A stretch of 64,000 nucleotides of DNA from Paracentrotus lividus. Its lineage: Eukaryota > Echinodermata > Echinoidea > Camarodonta > Echinidae. Positions 24,231-39,056 of the stretch are shown here, one piece after another (position 1 is the first letter of the stretch; the number at the start of each line of letters is the position of its first letter). The notes below the pieces were generated by a model that saw only the letters and a list, made by a program, of their open reading frames with translations, was not told the DNA's origin and searched no databases. Location of the stretch: the NCBI GenBank assembly GCA_940671915.1, contig CALNVZ010003426.1, positions 31,217,815 to 31,281,814 on the forward strand. The letters are read 5' to 3'. The position numbers and the translations under genes are program-made.

Positions 24231-27200
24231 TTTTATTTATTTTTTTTTTATATATATTTTTGTTTTTTTTTTTTTTTGGGGGGGCGGGAAGTCTGTAATC
24301 CTCTTCATCTCCCTCATACTCCTCTCTTACAATACCCTCACCCATTCTTCTTACTTAAAGTCCGAGTATAGTTGTAGTAAAAACACTGATTTTTGAAAAA
24401 CCTGCTAAACTTGTCCTCATAGTGTTTCTAATGACATAACAATAATATGGGCAAAGGATATATGTTCCATGCATGTCTTCCATAAAATATTTGCATGAGC
24501 ACGGGGAGATGTTCATCAAGTAAGGCCATACTTCCTTCATTCTCACCCAGAATCTGGGCATGCCAACCAGCAGCTGATTGGTATAGCGTGAGTGAATTCT
24601 GTGTGTAAGTCTGTGTATGGGAATAGCATATGCTTTGCACACAAACCGTGTATGCTGGCATTGTGACCTGTGAGATCCTATCGATTGTGGCACTGTCAAT
24701 TGATATATTTACACAGTTTTGTTGCTAAATTTAGGTGTTAGAGTGGATTTTATAACGAATCCTTTTGTACACAGAGTTTAATTGAGGTATTCATTCATAT
24801 TATTCTGCTCTGGAAGCAAAAACAAAAAATCTATTCTCCCAACACTACACATGACCTTTAATTTACCAAATCTCTACTCATAATCTATAAATGAGCGGGT
24901 TTCCAATCAGTGTGCTAATGGAGTGACCTATACGGATGAAATCAATATGTTCAACTGAACTCAGTCTTGCTCTCCCGAGTTTAGGCCTTACTGTTATCAA
25001 CGGCTATTGTAATATCATAGTATTATAGTCATTTGATTCGTGTATGGATTTTACAACGAAACACTTGTCGCCGGAGCACATGTTAGGGAATTAGGTTTTT
25101 AGATCAGACATCCAGAGTTCTTGGGAACAATTGTCTTTGGATTTTTCTTCTTCCTGCCTACGATCTTACCTTCCTGCATAACACGGTGATCTGGATCGAT
25201 GATTCGTGAACTCGGTAGTAGATCCATGAATATCTGCTCGAGGATAGAATCAGTCAGGGTTGCATCAGGCTTCACGTCAACTCGGAAGGAGATCAGAGCA
25301 TAGCTTCCGGATAATGTGTAGTTCTTAAAGGACACAGCCTGTAATGTACCATAGCTCAACGATGAAGACGTATTTAAGTAAAGTAAAACCTGTTTGATAC
25401 AAAATCAAATGCCATATTTGATATACGTTTTCATTTTTAAGAATAATTTGATTCGAATAAAATGTTACAGTACACCAATTATTATATATAACTGACATAA
25501 AAATGATAAAAGTATTGTACATATCATTAAGTGAGTGGAAAAGACGATTTATACGGTAACATTACATTGACTATTGAACACTTTGATATAATGGTTAGCA
25601 TTGCAATCTCCAGAAAGCAGAGTGTTTCTAATTTGTCAAAAGAGAGGGAAATATTTTTGTTTTCGAGGTGCGCAAGTGTTTTTCCTGCAAATACAACAAA
25701 CAAAAACATAAACATATGGATTGATCAACAAAAAAGAGCAAAGTCAAAACCTACATTTATGCGGAGTTACTCGTGGGACATTTAAATTTTTAGCTGTCAC
25801 ATAGAATTGTATTATCAATGATTAGTTTCATTGATATGAATCCATATGCCTTTTTCACTCGGCCTATTTTCTGAATATGCAGGAAGAAACAACACAGAAG
25901 GCTTTTAGAATTAAAATACTTACCTCAATTTTTATTTTCTGAATGGCCCATCGACACACCAAAAAAATATATATATACAGTATACACCCATACAGTTGAA
26001 CCAACTGATGAAACTATTGCACACGATTAAAACTATATAATAAAAACCCAAACTGTTGACTTACATCTTCAGCCAACTGTTGCTGTGTCTCAATGGTTTC
26101 AATTAAAGCAGGAAATATTTCAACACTGAGTCCACTGATGTAAACAAATCGTACGGTCAGTGAAAGTGTAAGAGCACCTGAAATAAAGTAAAAACGTAAA
26201 ATTAATCAATTTTCATTTCCTCATACATGTATGAGGTAATGTACAAGTTTGTAATATTATGCACTTTACATTAATTTATTTATTGAGTTTTAATAGATAA
26301 GTTATAGAAAACACTCTAAATGTACAATGCTGAAACTGAGCATGATGTTGATACATTCATAAAACAAATATTTGTAAAAACTTGGAGAAAGACGGTTATT
26401 TTTTCTTGCTCTAGTCCTCAAAGTAATTATTTTTTTTTAGTCACATAAACATTTTTGATCGTAAAAAAAAATCAGAGTACGTTTTTTCTCGACAAAGACT
26501 TAATAAAAATATGACTGATCCAGACAATTCACATGACCACCATATAAATGTCATTCATATCACAGAATCCTTCTCATTTATCAAAATTTACAATTTCTTG
26601 GAATTCCTACTTTTACATATTCCATTGACATCCGTTGTATTCTCGCCACATACGCAGGTGAAGTTGCCAGGTGTGTTCAAACAAACACGATGCAACGTTG
26701 AGTTACAGTCACGCAAGTCGAGTTCACATTCATCAACATCTATTCAAAGTACAGATGACAAAAATGGGAAAGATGTTTAGTCATATTTCAAGGAAAATTG
26801 TCACTGAAAATGTTATTGGAAGCATCATCATCGGTGCATTTAATGTCCGTTTTCCCCACTTTGAGTGGTTGAACAGTTCATTTCTCTCCTCCATGATATC
26901 CTGTCAATCGGGTCATTGTGGGTAATTTTTGATACTTTACTATCCTTTTTGATAAAGGCCTCCGCTCCCCCCCCCCCCCCAATGTCTTGCGAGGTCCCCA
27001 CATGGATTCCTCCCAACAACTTTGAAATTTAGTAAGCATGTGTTAATAATATGAAACATCTTGCGAGTGTATCCAGGAGTTGATAAGGGCGAAGTCCATT
27101 CCGAGATTAAGTTGGTTTTGTTAAAAGCATAATTAGAGTATCCTATATGAGGTGCATACCGATGTGTTGGCTCAGCGGATAGAGCGTCCGCCTCATAATC

Positions 27201-30200
27201 GGTAGGTTGTGAGTTCAATCCCCGGCCGCGTCATACCAAAAGACGTTACAAAATGGTAGTTGCTACTTCCTTGTTTGGCGTTCAAAAAAAGGGGGATAGA
27301 GCAATGTCCTTTTGGCGCTGCCCAGCGGCTGCCGGGCCCACGAGAAAAAGGGCCAAAAGAATATCCGTTTCGGACAATACAATTTGGAGCATTTGGAGCA
27401 TTTTTAAAATACACTCCTCCAATTTATTTGGAGTTCTGAAAATTCTGGTTCTTTCCCTTTTTAACAATATCTTCATAACTTTTTTTACCCCCCGGTGGAT
27501 TTCCGCCAAATCTTCACTAATAATATTTGTTTTTCATTTCCTGCAATGTGAGCTTCTTTTTAGGTTTTTTTTTCTGTTTGTTTTTCTTGACGATTTGTAT
27601 ATCCAGATTTGATGAATTTTATTATGAGCCTTCGTCACATGTCTAATGGAGGTGTCACATTTACCGGGTAAATTGAACGGGTTTTCGCCGTTCACCGAGA
27701 AACAACAAATTCCAACACGGCAATAGAACGGCACCGGCCACATTACATTTTTCTTAATTTTCACCGGGTCGGGGTCGTTCTATACCGGGTCTGTATCGTT
27801 CTATACCGGGTCTATACCAGGTCCTAGCCAGCCTGGTACCGGGCTGACCGTCCTCATACATAGTCCACGCTTTCCTTTCGTCCGTGTGATTACCGCTTGC
27901 CCGCCGGCCTCAACGCTCTCTGACAAGAAAAACAAAATTGTTTTCTTCGCCGGGTGACTCACCGTTTCCCACCGTTCGCGACCGTGCGAAACAAGTTGAT
28001 ACGAACGACGGGACACGGAGGATACCCGGAGATAATACACGGTGGGTCGGTGATGACCCGTCTTCTGATTTTGCCTTCGGTTCATGCCCGGCGAATATTT
28101 TGAGCATGACTGAGCATGCTCAAAATTTTCGCCGGGCATGAACCGCAGGCCTCGGTCGATGGAGACCCGGTGTACGGGCGGTATAATGGCATTGTAAAGA
28201 CGGTTTATGAATGGTGTAAGGACGGAAAAAGCGCTCCTCACCCGTCCACAAAGCGGTCGTGCACGGTGGTGGTCTGAACTGGCAGATCTTCCCTTATGGT
28301 GTCTTAAAATCACTTATATGGTGTCTTCAAACCGCCCTTTGTTTTCGAAGCTCTCGATCTCGTCGCCCTCTATACAGGTCTAGAGAGGAATGATATTTAA
28401 GCTTTTCAAACATACATTATAATCTGAATTATTTTTATTGTCGTTGTCGGGGAGAAGAATTTAAAATTGGGTCCTTTTATGGACATTTAATCTAAAGTAA
28501 TGTCCATTCTTTTTTTAATGTTTGCTTTGTTTTGTTTGACATCAGTTTCTAACGTTTTATTATAACAACTTTGGAAATAAACATTATACTACTTTCCCAA
28601 TAAGCTTCAGTATAGTTTGGTCTCATAAGTTTTTGCCCAAATTACATGTTTACTTTATACCCGCGCTTCATTAAACAGAAATTGTGTTAGTTTTATCGAA
28701 TATTATTTTAATTTCTCCTCGAAAATGTACCCGTGCTTTTGAAATGATTAAATCCTGTTATATCAAATGAAATATTGTTATCATGATAAAGGTACTTTAT
28801 CATCTTTTTTTAATCATTATATTATGAATTGTCTAATACTTTTTTCATAATCATTTCATTGCAATATTCTTTTAGCCAAATTATAACCCCCATAGAATCA
28901 CATCAAGAAAAATGTCTACATCATTAATAATTCTGCAGTTAGGATGTTTTTTGTATGATCCATGGATTAGTTTTTTGTTTATTTATATTTTCATTGTTTT
29001 ACACACGACCACTTTGAGTGATTTTACTGTGATTAAATAGATTAATCAGAACTATACAAGACAATACCTTAATATAATATTTGTAGTAATAAAAATACAT
29101 GCATAATGCCATTGTATTCTATATCTGAGAAACCGTCTTTAAGAATACCAAAAATACGAATTTTGTTACCAATAGATTGTATTTAATTCATGTAATTAAT
29201 TCAATATCAGTAGGGTATATGGTTATGTTTGTGAGATAGCAATATGAACCATTTTTCAGGGAAGCCTACACAGATCGGAAATACAAAAAGAACTTACCCA
29301 GGCATTTCCCGACTGAAAATTAGGGAAAAGGTGCCTAAAATGGGAATTAGTTGCCTCTGCCCCCCCCCCCCTTTATCGAACCCCCTCCCCTAGAATAAAT
29401 AAATAATGATATACATGTATATGAATGGATGAAGTGACCCGTGTGGAACGACTCCTACCCTGCATGGTTGTTTGAATAATGATGGGATATTGGACGACCA
29501 AAGACAAAACGCAGACCCCCTATATATCAATAATAATAATCAAAACATATAAAATATCATTATTTAAAAATGAAGAAACTTTGTGGGGAAAAAAATCCTT
29601 TGAGTTTTTCCTGTCTTTTCAGAACTCTAAGATAGAACAATATAATAAGTACGACCAATTCGATTTGTATAAAATCTATTATAAAGTGTAAATAATTAAA
29701 CCAGCACTGAATGATATGAAAACTGAAACAGAGGCTAAAAGTAAATGTAACAATGCGACAAAATATGGGCCCCTATAAAACTATAATTTCCGAGTAAAGC
29801 AGCCCCCAAAGAAAGTTGATAATCACTCCCTGTTTATGTCATTGATTTATTCCTTATGGTATATAATACTTTTTGTTTGTTAAAAACATTACTCTGGGTA
29901 TTAGTTTTTAACTCAAATTCATTTAGGTATTGATTGATCTTGTTTGGTAAACAATCAAGGGGACAACTGATTTAAAGCATAGTTTTCACGTGTAGTTTCA
30001 TGTACTAGGAGTTGGCAAGTTCAGCCACAAGGGGGCGTACTTGATGAGGAAAGGGGGGGGGGTTATCGATTCATGTTGCCCGACCTCACCACGGTCCATC
30101 TCCGTCCTGTAAACGGGCATGAAACGGGCGCGGCGTCCTCATTCAGTCCTTTTACCGCCCTTTTAACGACTGGTCCGGTTTAAGACCGTTTCTGAAATAC

Positions 30201-33200
30201 CCGGTCATCACCGGAAAAACCCGGCAGAGTTCGGCCGTTCTTTAAAAATTCTTTCGGGAACGGGTGCCCAGCGAGCTCCTATGAACGTGTTGGACGGGCT
30301 TCAACCGCTTCACCGTGTGCCTCACCGTTTGCCGCTGTGTGCACAAATTTGCCAGAACGGTGGCGAACGGTGCGCAACACGGCTAATGTGACACCTATGC
30401 ATAATCAAATGACACACCGTCCTACAATACAAAAAAAAAATACTTATAAAAAATATGTATAAAATATTAGTATTTTTATTAGAGACATAAAAAGAAATAT
30501 GATTGATTACCTTGGCATTCGATAGGTGATGTATTCATGTATCCTGAATGACATGTACAATTGTACTCTCCAGGTAGGTTTACACATGTTGAGATATCTT
30601 CAGGGCATAGGTCCACACCAAAGGCACATTCATCAAAATCTGTAGTATAATTTTGTTTTTTATTCATTTATGTATTTTGGCTTAAACTTTCCGATAGTAT
30701 TCCAAACACTTATTTACCTATTTGAAACGTGGATTACACAATTCAAATTATGTGACTTCATTTCACAAATGTTCTCTTTTGCTAGAGGAATATGTTGTAT
30801 ATACAAGGATTATGGTTATATGCCTTTACTCTTAAAAACGAAATATTCTTAAGCAAACAATGAGAAATAGTATGTAAAAAAAGTATAGGACTCCAACATA
30901 AAAAAAAACTTTATCCGCTGTTGATATAAATATATATTTTTCACTTTCTACTATACCATTTTAGTAGTAGCGCCATCTATACCTGCATACGCATCAACAC
31001 AGTCATATGATGTTACTTTGGACCAATCACCGTAAAGCATCGTACCAATTTTTATTTCGCTAACAGCACCATCTATTTTTATTACCATTAACACAATACA
31101 TGTAGTTTCTTATCGGAGTTATTATATTAATACGATATACGATAATATAATAATTTGGTAAATATATATACCTGCACATGTTCCATTCTCAAGTTGGAAT
31201 CCGGGTTCGCATGTACAATTATCAGATCCAGTCGAATTCATCAGAGCCTCATCGCAATCACTTATCACTGTGCATATAACATGAAATGAAACTGTCAGAC
31301 GTAGGGAAAGGTGATAACTTCATCGAAATCTTTCTTTATCTTTTATCGAAAAATGGAAGAATAGTAAAACGACAATGCATTAGCAACAACGCTTTACTTC
31401 AAATATTTTAGAGACAACTCTATATAGAATAACATCATAAATAATTAAAATTAAATATAGCTAAAAAGAAATTCACTGATATAGACACAATTTCTTTTAT
31501 ATGTTCATATGTAGGCGCTATGTACAAGGCTACAGTACTGAAATGGAAGAGAAATCAAAGACATTGAGTAGGAAATTCTATTAAGAGACAAATTTCTCCA
31601 TTACAAATCAGTTTGCCAGAAACTATCACGTAAAACATTATTAAGGCGTATTCTCCAATCAAAGGGCGTCAGTTTCCCGCGGCTTCATGGGACACATTCA
31701 GCTTTCAGCTTTTAACGTGTTTAAGCCGTAGTAAGATTTCGGGATTCTATTCAAAAGCCAATAAATCGTCTTTTTGAACAAAAGCCGAGGGAAGCTGACG
31801 CCTTGTGATTGGAGAAGACGCCTAACGTGTACATGACACATGACACATGCCCTGAATCATAAAAAGATAGAGTCAATCTTACGATCAATTGTAATTCTTT
31901 AGTACACGGTTTGTCATAGACTTACGATTGATATCAATCGTAAGATTGGTCATAATAATGTTACATGACAGAGAAAAGAAATCTGAACATATTTCGGTAA
32001 ATTATGGCCAGTCTTTCACACTAATTGCCCCCCCCCCCACCATGATATACATACCGTAACATGAACTCTGGTCGAGGGCAAGAATATAACCAGAGTTACA
32101 CGAACAGCGTGTAAGAACCTAGTATGTTTGTACATATTATCACAGTTATTCGTAATCGTTGTCTGCACACTCGTTGAAATCTAAACAAAGCAATGGAAAT
32201 TCAAGATGTGAAAGAGTGACATATACCGCGATGTCGTTGACATGGTTGTTTATATTGTAAATCATTTGTCAGATTGATTTATTATTAATTATATTTTAAT
32301 TTCAAATGAATGAAAGGGTCGAAAATTTCATTGTCGTTAGTACTCATGAAAGTACAACAGATTTTTAAACTTACATTTCGTTCCTATTTCATAAAAAATC
32401 CTTTGAAGCGATGGTTATGATATAAATACAAAGATAAAATTGATTCGATATCTTTTTTAAAAGGCAGGGAACAACAACAGTGACTTGTTAAAATATTCAA
32501 CCACCCCCCCCCCCCCCCCCCCCCCCCCCCGCAAAAAAAAAAAAAAACAGGAAAAAAAACCAGACGAACTCACCATAGCAGGTGACCCCGTCCCCGGAGA
32601 GCAGGGGCGGACAGGGACCACATGTATAATACTCCTCTGAGGATAAAGGGGGTTCATCATAACAGATCACCCCCTCATAACAAGGCGACCCTGAACCCTC
32701 ACAGGAATCATAGTCCTCATCACAATGATCACCTGACCATCCTCCAGTGCAGTTACACGTGACCACCTGAAATCACATGACACAATAGTATCGATCTGTA
32801 TGCATTATTATAGCAATATTAAAAAAAAAAAATGGTTTCCTTTTCTACTAGAGTGACCCCTCTGGGCAGTCAGAAGGCCCTGAACAAGGATATCTTGAAG
32901 TCTCCCCAACATGCAATGTATAACATTTGTATAAGTTTAAGATAAATATAATCACCTAATGATATATAATTATATTACTTGTAAAAATGGATTCGATGTA
33001 GGAGGAATTGCAATATTTATATATGTCATGATTTTTATACATTTACGTATCATAACACATATGGAGCACAAAACTGCATATTGATACGTTTACCCATAAT
33101 TTTCCTAACTTATCAGGATAAAATGAGATTAATTATTTTTCTGACATAAGATTACTAAAATTACAATTTTTGTGCCATTTTACACAATTTTTCCAACTCC

Positions 33201-36200
33201 GTTTAATTTTTATTTGTTGTTTATTATTTTTGGTCTTGTAGTTCCAGTTCTTTTGTTGTTTTTTCTTCTCTTTTTTTTTTTGCATTTTGTTTGTTTTGTT
33301 TTATTTTTTTTTATTTTTATTTTTATTTTTTTTTGTTTTTTGTTTAACCTGTTGCAACAATTACATGCCTGACAATAAAGATGTTCAACTAATCTCTCTA
33401 CTTTACTTATTGGATACATCGACTCACAGCATATCCATTAGCATTCAGATCCTGACCGTCAGCCTGGCTTTCGAAGTCACACTCCCCTCCGTTCTCGCAT
33501 CGGCATATCATGACCTTGAACGACAACGATGTCTCAGCTCCTCGGTTATCCATTACAATGATATCAATGGATGATACGTTCACATCAGGAGGTACCCAGG
33601 TGAAGATGCCATCTTTATCATGTTTATTAGAGATGAGAGGAGGAGATGAATGATGGTGGGATGTGAAAGGAATAGAGAGGAAAAGTGGAGGATATAATGA
33701 TGAGGAAAGTGTAGAGGTGAGATCGAGAGAAAAGAGAGAAAAGAGGCGAAAAGAGAGAGGATAATAAGGTAAAAGGATAAAATAATTAATAAACGGATTT
33801 TAAAATGTTTTCTGTTTTCATAGTTGTGAATGAGGACAAAATCGAAAATGAAGTAAATGTACATAAAAAAAGACATGACAATTATATTATTTTATTTAAT
33901 TTACTGACTCACTTGGCCCACTTATTAATTATAGGCTAATTATAGTCAAACGTATAATGGCAATTCTTTGCGTATTATAAGTTTTTTATTTAAGCCCCGA
34001 GGGAGTTGGCCTGTTCTAGATGAAAAAGTGTTGTTTAACTTTTAACCGCATTTGGACCGACTTCTTGTATTTTCTCGAAGCAATATGACTTCGGTAAAAT
34101 CCTATTCCATACCTGAGCTGATATTACCGGCGCCATCTGGTATCGTGTCGTTGAATGAAAAGTAAACACTGTCTCCATCATTCGGGTCGTGTGCAACAAT
34201 CTCCAAGGTAACGGACACGCCCACTTGCATGAAGAGCACATCACCTTCCTGTATCGCTCCTGTGTTACTTCTTTCTATCACGTCCGTAACGTTTGGTGGA
34301 AAATTATCTATTGATTTTTTTAAATAATTGAATGATCATAATATAATGAAATATGATGTTTTGGCATTTGAAAAGAGAACCCACAAAACTAATATTTTGG
34401 AGCCATTACCTCGCTATCTACATATATATCCTCGATATTGCGTTTGGATTAATCTATCAGAAGGCTTCTTTGAAGACGGTTTGGCGCACTGTGCCAGAAT
34501 ATTTGGTGAAAATCAAATTAATCTTGGAATGTGTATCCCTCTCTATTCAAACGACGAAATTTGCAAATGCTTGATCGAATTTTTATAAAATCCTACGGAA
34601 ACAATGTGAAAGATAACGTTCGAAGGATCATACAGATTACAATTAGAGATTGATGAATGATTGGTGTTCATATTTCCTGAAAGCATGGAAAGAGGACCTG
34701 TAATCAATTTAACTTGAAAATGCCGCTTTTATTTTTGACAGTTGTATTAATCCAATAGAATACTCAAATTCCCCAAAAGTTCTTAAATGGACCCATAATC
34801 AATTCAACCATGATAATACTTTTTATTCTAGTTGAAGTGCTGCTTCAAAATGCTGAAGATTAACGCACTGGAGTCTGTTTTTATTTGTATTATATGAATA
34901 CGTTTAATTGAGACAATCTCTTCTAAAGACATTGGCCGGTATTCTCGAAGGGTGACTAATTAATCACCATTCGAGAATATCGGTCATTGTAAGCATCGTT
35001 TCGTCATATCTAACCCAGGTTGAGGAGATCGTTGTCCAGTTCATTTCCCGTAATCATGGTCTGTTCTCCCGTTTCAGGATTGACGGCAAGGTAATCGAAC
35101 AGGCATGCCTCATCGTCCCCGCAATCATCCCGAGCAGCTCGGGTCTTCTCAGGATCGAGATCCAGCAACTCGTCTAAGAACATCGGTGTGTAGTCCACAG
35201 GATTGTAGTAACTCCAGTTACGCATCCCATACTCAAACAACGATTCACTCTCACTGACCATCCCTAGGAAATGTCAAAATAGTTGAATAAAGTATCAACC
35301 AGTTGGGAATATTGAGTGAATTATTTCCGGCAATTGGATTAAATCATCATTGAATAGTATAGTCTTGTAAATAAAAACTAAACTCAACTTAATTAAAAAT
35401 AAACAAAGTGACGGAGAAAATACAGCATGTGAAAACAGCTGACCTTGAAGTCAAAGATTTCAACATTACATTTTTAATTTTCACTCTTCTTTGTTGTGTA
35501 TGATGCCATTTCACCCTTCAATTAAAACCATGTTCGCGAGTAATAGTGATTGTAAGTTTGTAACCATGTAATAATGAATAAAACATATTAAAATTGTGTT
35601 AAACTTACATGACTGCCCAAATTGAAATATCTCTTTGTCGGTTAAGTTCCTATTCGGTTGGTCCATTAATAATGTACCGTTCCGAAGCAGAAAATCATCC
35701 GATTTGTCTCCGTTTACGTTACCTTATTGAAGAAGACAAATTGAAAACAGAACACAAAATTGTGTTTGTGTGCACAAGATTAAATGGAAACTAACCATGT
35801 CCTTTCGTCGACGTAAGGTTTTTGGGAAATGAAAATCTTTTGCACTGTTTTTATATTTTTGTCAGTTTAAAAAGCAATGTTAAAAACAACAAATTAAACA
35901 AACATAATGATGTGTAAATTGGTGCATTATTATAAACGATATTCATTATTCAATCATACCAGACCCTCCTCCTCCTGAAAAAAAAAATTGTCTACAAAGT
36001 ATGTGTTTTTGGAAGATCTAAGATATGTCCGAAACATGACCATTTCCGACGACAAACTGAAAAATCTGAAAACTTCTTGATTTGTACTTGAAACTTGTTC
36101 AGCTGCTTGTATACTGGTTTTGTTCCCACACTCCCTTTTATCATAGAAATAAAAATGACTTACCAAGTAGACCCCTCCCAGTTCCATTCTGCGCATACTC

Positions 36201-36934
36201 AGACGGAACCATGACACCAATCTCCAGCATGCTATTCTTGAAGGTCACGGTGAAGGACGAACTAGGATAGCCCTCTGGTTGAAAGAGTGCAGTGACCTTG
36301 GTCTCACCTTCAGAGGTCGTATCATTCTCAGTGGATAGGATGAAGGTGGGATCCAATGAATCGAATCCATCTGGATGTTATGGAATCAATTTTAATCTCA
36401 TTGATTTATGTTAATCCTGTTAATATTCATAAGGAGACACCGCATCTCTTCTTTCTCTCTGTCTCTCCCTCTCCATACAGTTTTGCAGTGATTTATATCA
36501 TATATTATATATTATATACTTTATTTAGTTAATCGTGACAGATTATATTTTAAAAAATATATATACCTGTTAAATTTTGTTGATATATACAGGCGCGGAT
36601 CCATGAAAATCGAATTGAATGCATTTCGGGGGCCCAATTGTCTTGGGACAAAAGCGGCTCTATTATGTTTACGCATGGGCCCGGTAAATTCATTGTGTGA
36701 CTCCGGTCTGCGTCCGCTACTGATATATCAGGTTTTGCCTGTCAGCCACTCATGTTTTGTCTAATTTTGTTTCGTCTTATTTTGTAGGCCTGAAGAAGGC
36801 CATGCTGGCCGAAAGCTTGTGAATTAAAGGAATTTGAGAGCTACGTCTCGAGTCATCTGTTTCATTCATTTCGCCTATACTAAATAAAAGATGGTTCACT
36901 GCATAGCACGTTACTCAATACTCAAGGGGCCCGT

Positions 36935-37011
<77 letters not shown>

Positions 37012-39056
37012 TAGTCAAAATGAGGATAAGGGTTAGGGAAGGGTATTGTCTGGGTAAGGTTTAAGCTTAGAGTTTTGGTTCGATTTAAAATTAGGGTATC
37101 AGGATGTGTTAATGGTGTCAGGAGATGGAAACCCGCTATATCAGTAGGTATACCATCGACGATCTTGGAGTTACTATGATGTACCATATTAAACATCAAT
37201 GAACGAGATACTTCTTTTAAAAATAGGGTACACACGCAATACCACATTTACAGGAATGCTTATGAAAATAGATTTGAATTAGGCCTAATGACATGCCACC
37301 AATTATAGGGTTAGAGAGAATAAGTTGGTAATCATTTTGTTATAATATTTAATTGGAACATATCTATCCATTTGGAAAGGATAATGATGAGAATGGATAT
37401 GAATTTGATCAAGTGTCAAGTTCACGTTTTAATGCTTACGAACTTGATTGAAATGGTACAGGTAAATTTTGGTTTTTACCTCTTCACAGAGAATAATTTC
37501 AATATGAATAAATATATATCGTTCAATATAATATTGAGCGATATTTCTAATGCCTTTTCACGTGCTTACCCGTCATGAATTGGGTCATGTTAACGGTTGT
37601 TCCGTTTACCAGTATACTCATTTTAGTCCTGTTGTCGTTCAACTGAAACTCAACCTGTTAAAAAAATCAACAAAAATAATGAATTAAAAACATTTGCATT
37701 TAAAAAAGTGATATAAAATATAATTGTACCGGCAATTCAGCCGAATGACGTGCGATAATTGGAAAGTTTCGTTTTGGGGTTGAAATAGCTTGAATAGGCC
37801 ATGTCACACATCTAAAATATCGTATCAAATACTTAAAAGTACCAACTGATATATAAATAATGCGGCGGTCACAACTCGCCGTACCATCGACGTGCAACCT
37901 TCTACGATGGATTTCGTAGAAAATTCGTACAGCGGAGGTAACTTGCAGGTACAATGCATGTACGACGTGCAGGAAGTTTCTACAATACCCTTACTACAAA
38001 AACGCAGGAATCGCAGAAGTTTACCCAGGACCTGTGCGTGCATTGTGCATGCAACGCAGGCTACGTTGATGGTCATTACGTCATAGGCTACGGGGCACGT
38101 GCCATCAACGTAGCCTGGTTGCATGTACAACGCACGCACAGGTCCTTGGTCAACTTCTGCGACTCCTGTGTTTCTGTAGTGAGGGTATTGTAAAAACCTC
38201 CTGTACGTCGTACATGCATTGTACCTGCAAGGTACCTCCGCTGCACGAATTTTCTACGAAATCCATCGTAGGGAGTTTCACGTCGATGGTACGGCGAGTT
38301 GTGACCGCCGCATAAGGTGTCATGTCTAGTGGAATGGAGTATCGATCATAAGTGTAATTGTAATATGGTAGTACAATATGGTGGTATATTTTATATATTT
38401 TTTCTTAATCAATTACGTTCATTAATCATCTGATAATTCAAAGGTAAATATAAATGATAACACCATTTTAAAACTGTGCAAAAAAGAGCTTATGCGTACC
38501 TTCGTTATATCTTGTGTTGCTGCAAAACCAATGAAAACAGTTCCATGCTCCACTGGTACACTGTTGTTGAACGCCTTTCCAGTTCTACTTTGCAGCATGA
38601 AAGGATCTCCATTACTGTATGCCATTGTGGTGTATTCACCAAGTCCATTGAAGGTATACTTTCTGCCATCTAGAGTGTTGATATGAGGATCGCCCCAAAA
38701 CCAACCTGCAATTTTTGAGGAGAAAGCTCTTGCTAAAAACATTTTCTTTTTCAAAATAAAGTATAAAGTATCAAAGGGAGTGGTGTGGTCGAGTAGATAA
38801 GTCAGCGGACTTACGATCACAAGGTACGCGGTTCGAATCCCGTCCATACCACTAGCATCCTTCGGCAAGGTGTCAACCTGCAAATTTACCGTACTTGACC
38901 CAAGTGAGGTGAATGAGTACCGGTAGGAATCAATTCCTTGAATGCTGTGAGCACCTTTCGGGGTAGCCTAGCTAAGCCGGGTAATAATTAGTTAACACTC
39001 TAAGCGCTTAGAAACACCAAGGTGGATATATGTATTAAGAGCTATATAAATGTAAC

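Noticed and set aside
24071-24298. Leu/Phe/Tyr-rich 'membrane' frame
   Set aside because: Translation of the (TTTA)n microsatellite.
27801-28313. 170-codon Arg/Ser/Pro-rich minus-strand frame
   Set aside because: Lies in the GC-rich arm and hairpin of a mobile element; high GC makes long open frames likely and no domain is seen.
38422-38499. Extension of the VWD exon past 38500 in the open frame
   Set aside because: A good donor (gtacgc) and phase match to 37654 fix the exon end; the extension has no VWD similarity.
38780-38852. A functional Leu/Ser tRNA gene
   Set aside because: Acceptor stem is good, but the anticodon arm is imperfect and a SINE body with (ATT)n tail follows.
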